A stretch of DNA of 7,757 nt from DASVBJ01 sp036375895 (GTDB lineage: Bacteria; Actinomycetota; Actinomycetes; JACCUZ01): assembly GCA_036375895.1 (NCBI GenBank), contig DASVBJ010000273.1, forward strand, positions 1 to 7,757, in the 5' to 3' direction. Below, piece after piece: positions 1 through 5,116 of the stretch. The notes under the pieces are model-generated. The model was not told where the DNA came from. It ran no database searches and saw nothing but the letters and a program-made list of their open reading frames with translations. The translations under genes were made by a program, and so were the position numbers. Each line of letters begins with the position of its first letter. The first letter of the stretch is position 1.

Positions 1-6
1 ACCCTC

Positions 7-20
7 TAGCCTTCCGCCTG
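7..20 (+). promoter_or_regulatory. Possible leaderless promoter of mshD (-10 element)
   Basis: TAGCCT at 7-12 fits the actinobacterial -10 pattern TANNNT. It is followed by 7 bases and then the GTG start at 20, which is the spacing expected if transcription begins on the first base of the start codon. No Shine-Dalgarno sequence is visible in the 19 bases before the GTG, as expected for a leaderless message. The -35 region would lie outside the window. The short motif makes this an inference. Confidence 0.35.
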
Positions 21-1015
21 TGACCGCCCCCGGAGACAGCACGCCCGAGCCTCCTGCGTCACCCGCGCCCGAGCCGCGGGTCGAGGTGGTGGGGCGGCTG
101 TCCGCCGAGGAGGTCCGGGCCGTCGCCCTTCTCGTCGAGGCTGCCACGGAGGCCGACGGCGTACGTCCCCTCTCCGAGCACGTCGCCCTGCACCTGCGCT
201 ACGGCGGGGACGCGCCGGTGCGCAACGTGCTGGTGTACGCCGGCGACGAGCTCGCGGCCTACGGCCACCTCGACGTCACGGACGAGGTGGCCGGCGCGAG
301 CGCCGAGATCGTCGTCCATCCCGCACACCGGCTCCGGGGCCTGGGCAGCCTGACCGTGCGGGCCACGCTCGAGGAGACACCGGACGGCCGGCTGCGCCTC
401 TGGGCGCACGGCGAGCACCCGGCCGCGGCGGCGATGGCACGCGCGATGGGGTTCCGGCGGTCCCGCTCGCTGTGGCAGATGCGCCGGTCCCTCTACGCGG
501 CGCTGCCGAGCCCGGTCGTCCCCGCCGGGGTCACCGTCCGGGCGTTCGAGCCCGGCCTCGACGACGAGGCCTGGGTCCGGCTCAACTCCCTCGTCTTCCG
601 CGACCACCCCGAGCAGGGCGACTGGGACCCGGACGACCTGCACCGGCGCATGCGCGAGCCGTGGTTCGACCCGGCCGGGTTCTTCCTGGCCGAGCGCGAG
701 GGTCGGCTCGTGGGCTTCCACTGGACGAAGGTGCACGGTGGGGACGGGCACGGGCATGGGCACGGCCACGAGCCGATCGGTGAGGTGTACGTGGTCGGCG
801 TCGACCCGGCCGAGCACGGCACCGGGCTCGGCAAGGCGCTGACCCTGATCGGCCTGCGCCACCTACGCCACCTCGGCCTGCCGGACGCGATGCTCTACGT
901 CGACGCGGACAACGCCCCGGCCATCGGCCTCTACACCCGCCTGGGCTTCACCAGGTGGGAGACGGACGTCATGTTCAGCCGCGGTGCCGAGCCGGCCCGC
1001 CCGCCGGCACCCTGA
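20..1015 (+). CDS. mshD: Mycothiol synthase (tandem GNAT acetyltransferase)
   Basis: MshD catalyses the last step of mycothiol synthesis, acetylating Cys-GlcN-Ins with acetyl-CoA in the cytoplasm. The 331 residues form two GNAT domains, about 20-155 and 168-325. The family signature DGVRPLSEHVALHLR is at 46-60. The N-domain CoA loop HPAHRLRGLG is at 100-109, and the C-domain has GEVYVVGVDP (254-263) followed by HGTGLG (266-271). FHWTK (233-237) and the ending DADNAPAIGLYTRLGF are also typical. The length is close to the usual figure of about 300 residues; the extra comes from a Pro/Glu-rich N-terminal tail and a His-Gly run at 239-250. In the C-domain CoA motif His266 stands where Gln or Arg is more usual. 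The frame stays open to the window edge, so a start further upstream cannot be excluded, but conserved sequence begins only near residue 22. The gene reads toward pst but has its own spacing and no visible PHO control. Confidence 0.93.
   Translation: MTAPGDSTPEPPASPAPEPRVEVVGRLSAEEVRAVALLVEAATEADGVRPLSEHVALHLRYGGDAPVRNVLVYAGDELAAYGHLDVTDEVAGASAEIVVHPAHRLRGLGSLTVRATLEETPDGRLRLWAHGEHPAAAAMARAMGFRRSRSLWQMRRSLYAALPSPVVPAGVTVRAFEPGLDDEAWVRLNSLVFRDHPEQGDWDPDDLHRRMREPWFDPAGFFLAEREGRLVGFHWTKVHGGDGHGHGHGHEPIGEVYVVGVDPAEHGTGLGKALTLIGLRHLRHLGLPDAMLYVDADNAPAIGLYTRLGFTRWETDVMFSRGAEPARPPAP
734..769 (+). repeat. His-Gly low-complexity run inside mshD
   Basis: Codons 239-250 of mshD encode His-Gly-Gly-Asp-Gly followed by alternating His-Gly, with His at 239, 244, 246, 248 and 250. 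The DNA is a near-repeat of the 6-mer GGGCAC/GGGCAT. It falls in the loop between the FHWTK strand and the GEVY strand of the C-terminal GNAT domain. As I recall the family, this loop is usually short. A length-variable loop formed by codon slippage is the simplest reading; metal binding is possible. Confidence 0.75.
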
Positions 1016-1031
1016 GCAGCCGGCCCCTGGA

Positions 1032-1075
1032 GTTCACCTCTCGTTCACCTGGACCCGCCAGACTCGTCACCTGAC
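1032..1075 (+). promoter_or_regulatory. PHO box (PhoP-binding direct repeats) upstream of pstS
   Basis: Two adjacent 11-bp units, GTTCACCTCTC (1032-1042) and GTTCACCTGGA (1043-1053), match the Streptomyces PhoP consensus of 11-nt direct repeat units (GKTCAYYYRSG). A third unit, 1054-1064, is degenerate. A fourth in exact phase, CGTCACCTGAC (1065-1075), matches again. The array therefore spans four units, three of them recognisable, ending 5 bases before the -10 hexamer. This is the expected arrangement for PhoP activation of pstS under phosphate limitation. Confidence 0.85.
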
Positions 1076-1086
1076 CTCCCTAGCGT
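1059..1086 (+). promoter_or_regulatory. pstS promoter, -35/-10 elements
   Basis: TAGCGT at 1081-1086 fits TANNNT for a -10 element. A weak -35-like CAGACT lies at 1059-1064, 16 bases upstream, inside the degenerate part of the PHO box. A poor -35 covered by activator sites is typical of PhoP-dependent promoters. Transcription would begin near 1093, giving a leader of about 36 bases. Confidence 0.55.
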
Positions 1087-1116
1087 CCGAAACGACACGA
1101 AGTCTGAGACGTCCTT

Positions 1117-1122
1117 GGAGGG
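1117..1122 (+). promoter_or_regulatory. Ribosome binding site of pstS
   Basis: GGAGGG lies 6 bases before the GTG at 1129. It is a strong Shine-Dalgarno match and decides the start. The lipoprotein signal peptide begins directly at this codon. Confidence 0.8.
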
Positions 1123-1128
1123 ACATCA

Positions 1129-2229
1129 GTGAAGCTCCAGCGCTTCTACCGCGCCGCCGCGGTCGTTGCCGTCGGCGCACTCGCCCTGACGGCCTGCGGC
1201 AGCGACAACAACGCCGGCACCGGCGGCAGCGACCAGGCCGCCAGCAGCGCCGACTGCGCGACCGGGACCCTCAACGCCGAGGGCTCCTCGGCCCAGAAGA
1301 ACGCGATCGAGGAAGTCATCTCCGGCTACACCGGCGAGTGCAGCGACGCCACGGTCAACTACAACCCGACCGGGTCCGGCGCCGGCATCAAGCAGTTCAA
1401 CGCCGGCCAGGTCGACTTCGCCGGCTCCGACTCGGCCCTGAACCCCGACAAGGGCGAGGTCGAGGCCGCCAAGAAGCGCTGCCAGGGCAACGACGCCTGG
1501 AACCTGCCGATGGTGGCCGGCCCGATCGCGATCGCCTACAACCTGCAGGGCGTCGACAAGCTCGTCCTGACCCCCCAGGTCGCCGCGAAGATCTTCAAGG
1601 GCGACATCAAGAAGTGGGACGACCCGGCGATCGCCGCGGCCAACAAGGACGCCAAGCTGCCGTCCCAGGCCATCAAGGTCTTCTTCCGGTCCGACGAGTC
1701 GGGCACGACGGAGAACTTCACCAAGTACCTCTCCGGCGCGGCGGGCGACGTCTGGACGGCCAAGCCGGCCAAGACGTGGGACGGCACCGGTGAGGGCCGG
1801 GAGAAGTCCGCTGGTGTCTCGGAGGGCGTCAAGGGCACGGCCGGCTCGATCACGTACGTCGAGTGGTCCTACGCCAAGGACAACAAGCTCGGCATCGCCC
1901 AGGTCGACAACGGCGCCGGTCCGGTCGAGCTGACCGGTGAGGCGGTCGCCAAGGCAGTGGCAGCGGCCAAGCCCGACGGCCAGGGCAACGACCTCCGGCT
2001 CAAGCTCGACTACACCACGAAGGAGCAGGGCGCCTACCCGATCCTCCTGGTGACCTACGAGATCGTCTGCTCAAAGGGCCTGGATGCGGGGAAGACCAAG
2101 CTCGTCAAGGACTTCCTCACGTACTTCTCGTCCACGGACACGCAGAAGTCGCTCGAGGACATCGGCTACGCGCCGCTGCCCGACGAGGTGCGCGCCAAGG
2201 TCGAGACCGCGGTGAAGGCCATCAGCTGA
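1129..2229 (+). CDS. pstS: Phosphate ABC transporter substrate-binding lipoprotein PstS
   Basis: This is the extracytoplasmic phosphate receptor of the Pst importer, 366 residues, anchored to the outer face of the membrane. The signal peptide has Lys2/Arg5/Arg8, a hydrophobic core at 9-20, and lipobox L-T-A-C ending at Cys23, the lipidated residue. A Gly/Ser/Asn/Asp-rich tether covers about 24-45. Family motifs follow: AEGSSAQKNAI (50-60), the phosphate-binding TGSGAG (81-86), DFAGSDSAL (96-104), the KIFKGDIKKWDDPAI stretch, the second phosphate-binding segment RSDESGTTENF (187-197), and YPILLVTYEIVC near the C-terminus. Cys43, 71, 118 and 314 remain in the mature protein, as in the Streptomyces-type PstS, and could form disulfides. 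The start is GTG with a good RBS. It is the first gene of pstSCAB, follows a PHO box, and ends before a hairpin that should favour its expression over pstCAB. Confidence 0.96.
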   Translation: MKLQRFYRAAAVVAVGALALTACGSDNNAGTGGSDQAASSADCATGTLNAEGSSAQKNAIEEVISGYTGECSDATVNYNPTGSGAGIKQFNAGQVDFAGSDSALNPDKGEVEAAKKRCQGNDAWNLPMVAGPIAIAYNLQGVDKLVLTPQVAAKIFKGDIKKWDDPAIAAANKDAKLPSQAIKVFFRSDESGTTENFTKYLSGAAGDVWTAKPAKTWDGTGEGREKSAGVSEGVKGTAGSITYVEWSYAKDNKLGIAQVDNGAGPVELTGEAVAKAVAAAKPDGQGNDLRLKLDYTTKEQGAYPILLVTYEIVCSKGLDAGKTKLVKDFLTYFSSTDTQKSLEDIGYAPLPDEVRAKVETAVKAIS

Positions 2230-2249
2230 CATCGCCCTCGGCGGTCCAG

Positions 2250-2286
2250 ACGCCTCGCCCGGGACGGCACCTCCCGGGCGGGGCGT
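2250..2286 (+). terminator. Stem-loop between pstS and pstC (attenuator or mRNA stabiliser)
   Basis: The arms 2251-2264 and 2272-2285 pair over 14 bp with a single G-T wobble, and an A-T pair at 2250/2286 extends this to 15 bp. The loop is 7 bases (2265-2271). The stem is very GC-rich and begins 20 bases after the pstS stop. Only two T residues follow, so complete termination is unlikely. Partial termination or protection of the pstS 3' end from RNases would both give more PstS than PstCAB, as a binding-protein transporter needs. Confidence 0.75.
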
Positions 2287-2335
2287 TCGCCACGCCTCCA
2301 GTGAACCGAGCGACCCGCGCCCGAACGGACACCAC

Positions 2336-3325
2336 ATGACCATCACGACGAGAGAGACCCGGCAGCCCGACGCACCTCCCCCGGCACCGCTTCTCGCCAG
2401 GAGAGGCACCGGCCGGGCAGGGGACCGGGCGTTCGCGGCGCTGACCACAGGGTCCGGGCTGGCCATCGTCGCCCTCGTCGCCCTGGTCGGCGGCTTCCTG
2501 GTCGTGAAGGCCGTCCCCTCGCTCCTCAACGACCAGGCCAGCTTCCTCACGAGCCGCGTCTGGGAGCCGGCGGGGGACCCGCCACGTTTCGGCATCGCCG
2601 CGATGCTGTGGACGACCGTCCTGTCGTCGGTCGTCGCGATGACCCTCGCCGTACCCGTGGCCGTCGCCGTGGCGCTCTTCATCACCCAGTACGCGCCCGC
2701 CCGGCTGGCCACCCCGGTCGCCTACCTCGTCGACCTGCTCGCGGCTGTTCCCTCGATCATCTTCGGCCTGTGGGGCATCCAGGTGCTGGCGCCCAAGCTG
2801 GGTCCGGTGCGCGACGTCATCGAGAGCGCGTTCGGCTGGTTCTTCCTCTTCGCCCCGACCGGCACCAGCGCGGGCAACGTGTTCACCGCATCGGTCGTGC
2901 TGGCGATCATGATCCTCCCGATCATCACCGCGATCAGCCGTGAGGTCTTCCGTCAGGTGCCCCGTGCCAACGTGGAGGCAGCCCTCGCGCTCGGCGCCAC
3001 CCGCTGGGAGACGATCCGGCTGACGGTGCTGCCGTTCGGGCGCCCCGGCGTGATCGCCGCCGCGATGCTCGGACTCGGGCGCGCCCTGGGCGAGACCATC
3101 GCGGTCACGATCATCCTGTCCGCCCCGAACAGCCGGGCGCCCTTCGACCTGTCCGTCTTCTTCGGCGGCGAGACGTTCGCCTCGAAGATCGCGAACAGCG
3201 CCGCGGAGTTCGACACCCCGCAGAAGACGGGTGCCTACATCGCGGCGGGGCTCGTCCTCTTCGTCGTCACGTTCGCGGTGAACGCCGTCGCCCGCCTGGT
3301 CGTCGCCCGCCGTACGGAGGTCTGA
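2336..3325 (+). CDS. pstC: Phosphate ABC transporter permease PstC
   Basis: One of the two membrane subunits of the phosphate channel, 329 residues. After a cytoplasmic N-terminus rich in Arg and Pro (1-38), six hydrophobic segments are visible at about 40-62, 87-115, 124-151, 180-201, 239-262 and 299-323. The ABC-permease EAA loop that contacts PstB is at 214-233 (EAALALGATRWE..., ending TVLP). PstC/PstA-type hallmarks are the DLLAAVPSIIFGLWG stretch in segment 3 and GRALGETIAV in segment 5. The ATG at 2336 has only a weak CGGA-like RBS about 7 bases upstream. No other in-frame start precedes it after the hairpin, and the nearby GTG at 2301 is out of frame. Weak initiation plus the upstream hairpin both point to lower output than pstS. 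Its stop lies 2 bases before pstA. Confidence 0.95.
   Translation: MTITTRETRQPDAPPPAPLLARRGTGRAGDRAFAALTTGSGLAIVALVALVGGFLVVKAVPSLLNDQASFLTSRVWEPAGDPPRFGIAAMLWTTVLSSVVAMTLAVPVAVAVALFITQYAPARLATPVAYLVDLLAAVPSIIFGLWGIQVLAPKLGPVRDVIESAFGWFFLFAPTGTSAGNVFTASVVLAIMILPIITAISREVFRQVPRANVEAALALGATRWETIRLTVLPFGRPGVIAAAMLGLGRALGETIAVTIILSAPNSRAPFDLSVFFGGETFASKIANSAAEFDTPQKTGAYIAAGLVLFVVTFAVNAVARLVVARRTEV
3316..3320 (+). promoter_or_regulatory. Ribosome binding site of pstA, inside the end of pstC
   Basis: GGAGG lies 7 bases before the GTG at 3328 and overlaps the last codons of pstC. This supports the GTG start and suggests that translation of pstA is coupled to pstC. Confidence 0.75.
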
Positions 3326-3327
3326 CC

Positions 3328-4230
3328 GTGGCCACCACGACACCGATACACCCGACCAGTCGCAGCCTGCACGCCCTCGCCTCGAGAGGACGACGGACCC
3401 GCGACCGGGCCGCCACGATTGTCATGTACACGGCCTTCCTGGTCGCGGTGCTGCCGCTGGTGTGGATCCTCTGGTCGGTGATCAGCCGGGGCGCCCACCT
3501 GCTCGGTGAGCCGACCTGGTGGACCAACTCCCAGCGGGGCATCACGTCGCGGCACGAGGGCGGCGGCGCCTACCACGCGATCCTCGGCACCCTGCTCATG
3601 GCCGGGGTGACCGCCGTCATCTCCGTCCCGCTCGGCATCGGCACCGCCATCTATCTCGTCGAGTACGGCCGGGGAAGGCTCGCCCGGCTGGTGAGCTTTA
3701 TGGTCGACGTGCTCACGGGGGTGCCGTCGATCGTCGCCGCCCTGTTCATCTACGCCCTGTGGGTCACGACGTTCGGTCTCGGCCGGGTGGGGTTCGCGGT
3801 GTCGCTGTCGCTGGTGCTGCTCATGGTCCCCGTGGTCGTGCGCTCCACCGAGGAGATGCTGCGGCTCGTGCCACGCGACCTGCGCGAGGCGTCGTACGCG
3901 CTCGGCGTACCGAAGTGGAAGACCGTGACCCGGGTCGTGCTGCCCACGGCCTTCAGCGGCATCATCACCGGCGTCATGCTCGGCATGGCCCGCGTGATGG
4001 GCGAGACCGCGCCGCTGCTCATCCTCGGGCCCTACGCCAAGGCGATCAACAACGACCTGTTCCACGGCAACATGGCCGCCCTGCCCACCATGATCAACCA
4101 GGACCGCACGGAGGCGCTCCAGCCGGCGGTCGACCGGGTCTGGGCCGCCGCACTCACGCTGATCATCCTCGTCATGCTGCTGAGCCTGCTCGGCCGGGTC
4201 GTCTCCCGCCTGGGCTCCGTGAAGAAGTAA
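3328..4230 (+). CDS. pstA: Phosphate ABC transporter permease PstA
   Basis: The second membrane subunit of the phosphate channel, 300 residues, the usual family size. Hydrophobic segments are at about 33-52, 83-110, 121-148, 155-172, 206-235 and 271-292. The EAA-type loop facing PstB has E187-A188-S189, G193 and a Pro near 204, followed by GVMLGMARVMGETAPLLIL, which is characteristic of PstA. The segment VDVLTGVPSIVAALF is the counterpart of the VPSI stretch in PstC. The GTG start is supported by GGAGG 7 bases upstream and is 2 bases from the pstC stop. The soluble N-terminus is basic (several Arg at 12-27), consistent with a cytoplasmic location. The stop TAA at 4228-4230 is part of an AAGGA sequence that may serve pstB. 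Confidence 0.95.
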   Translation: MATTTPIHPTSRSLHALASRGRRTRDRAATIVMYTAFLVAVLPLVWILWSVISRGAHLLGEPTWWTNSQRGITSRHEGGGAYHAILGTLLMAGVTAVISVPLGIGTAIYLVEYGRGRLARLVSFMVDVLTGVPSIVAALFIYALWVTTFGLGRVGFAVSLSLVLLMVPVVVRSTEEMLRLVPRDLREASYALGVPKWKTVTRVVLPTAFSGIITGVMLGMARVMGETAPLLILGPYAKAINNDLFHGNMAALPTMINQDRTEALQPAVDRVWAAALTLIILVMLLSLLGRVVSRLGSVKK

Positions 4231-4246
4231 GGAATCCAACAGACCC

Positions 4247-5023
4247 ATGGCTAAGCGAATCGACGTCTCCGGGCTCAACGTCTACTACGGCGACTTCAAG
4301 GCCGTCGAGGACGTCTCCATGACCGTCGACCCCCGGTCGGTGACCGCGTTCATCGGACCCTCGGGGTGCGGCAAGTCCACCCTGCTGCGCACCTTCAACC
4401 GCATGCACGAGGTCGTCCCCGGCGGCCGCGTCGACGGCAAGGTGCTGCTGGACGACGAGGACCTGTACGGCGAGGGCGTCGACCCGGTCGCGGTCCGTCG
4501 CACCGTCGGCATGGTCTTCCAGCGGCCGAACCCGTTCCCCTCCATGTCCATCTACGACAACGTCGCGGCCGGCCTGCGGCTGAACGGGGTCAAGGGCAAG
4601 GGGACGCTGGACGGCATCGTCGAGCGCTCGCTGCGCCAGGCCAACCTCTGGAACGAGGTGAAGGACCGCCTCGGCAAGCCGGGAGCCAGCCTGTCCGGCG
4701 GCCAGCAGCAGCGCCTGTGCATCGCTCGGGCGGTCGCCGTGGAGCCGCAGGTGCTGCTGATGGACGAGCCGTGCTCGGCCCTCGACCCGATCTCGACGCT
4801 CGCCATCGAGGACCTGATCCACGAGCTGAAGAACCGCTACACGATCATCATCGTGACCCACAACATGCAGCAGGCCGCCCGCGTCAGCGACCGGACGGCG
4901 TTCTTCACCATCGCCGGCGCCGGAAAGCCGGGCCGACTGATCGAGATCGGTGACACCGCGGAGATGTTCAGCCGGCCCACGGAGAAGGCCACGGAGGACT
5001 ACATCACCGGCCGCTTCGGCTGA
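4247..5023 (+). CDS. pstB: Phosphate ABC transporter ATP-binding protein PstB
   Basis: The cytoplasmic ATPase that powers phosphate import, 258 residues, full family length. Walker A GPSGCGKST is at 37-45, Q-loop Gln92 in MVFQRPNPFPSMS, signature LSGGQQQR at 149-156, Walker B VLLMDEP at 169-175, D-loop SALD at 177-180, and the switch His205 in IIIVTHNMQQA. The RPNPFP and DEPCSALDPIST stretches are specific to PstB among ABC ATPases. All residues needed for ATP hydrolysis are present. The ATG at 4247 begins the conserved sequence. The nearest purine-rich site, AAGGA at 4229-4233, overlaps the pstA stop and is 13 bases away, longer than ideal, so coupling to pstA is likely. No phoU follows. The next element is the palindrome starting 3 bases after the stop. 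Confidence 0.97.
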   Translation: MAKRIDVSGLNVYYGDFKAVEDVSMTVDPRSVTAFIGPSGCGKSTLLRTFNRMHEVVPGGRVDGKVLLDDEDLYGEGVDPVAVRRTVGMVFQRPNPFPSMSIYDNVAAGLRLNGVKGKGTLDGIVERSLRQANLWNEVKDRLGKPGASLSGGQQQRLCIARAVAVEPQVLLMDEPCSALDPISTLAIEDLIHELKNRYTIIIVTHNMQQAARVSDRTAFFTIAGAGKPGRLIEIGDTAEMFSRPTEKATEDYITGRFG

Positions 5024-5026
5024 TCT

Positions 5027-5089
5027 GATCCTTTGGACGCTGACACACCAGGTTGTCGGCGTGTCTGGTGAGCAAGAGTCCAAAGGATC
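5027..5089. terminator. Structured palindrome between convergent genes (likely bidirectional terminator)
   Basis: GATCCTTTGGAC (5027-5038) and GTCCAAAGGATC (5078-5089) form a perfect 12-bp inverted repeat. Inside it GCT (5039-5041) pairs with AGC (5071-5073) and CACCAG (5046-5051) with CTGGTG (5065-5070). Four-base internal bulges lie at 5042-5045 and 5074-5077, and the loop is 13 bases. It fills most of the 93-bp gap between pstB and the opposite-strand GGDEF-EAL gene, so it can fold in transcripts from both sides. There is no T-run on either side, so it would be a U-less terminator, which is common in actinomycetes. It is about 55% GC by my count, visibly lower than the genes around it, and may be a mobile or repeated intergenic element. 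Confidence 0.7.
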
Positions 5090-5116
5090 TTGGAGGCGGG
5101 CGGCGGCAGGCGGTGG

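Noticed and set aside
1003..1024. GCCGGC...GCCGGC inverted repeat over the mshD stop as a terminator
   Set aside because: Only 6 bp with a 10-base loop and no T-run. Such short GC palindromes arise often by chance here.
2296..2306. Single PHO-box-like 11-mer on the minus strand (GTTCACTGGAG) before pstC
   Set aside because: It has no phased partner unit on either side and points away from pstC, so a functional PhoP site is unlikely.
2222..3343. Long minus-strand open frames opposite pstC and pstA (also 3235-4278 and 4172-5083)
   Set aside because: Low-complexity, Arg/Asp/Gly/His-rich translations without motifs, exactly antisense to well-conserved pst genes. They are GC-driven shadows.
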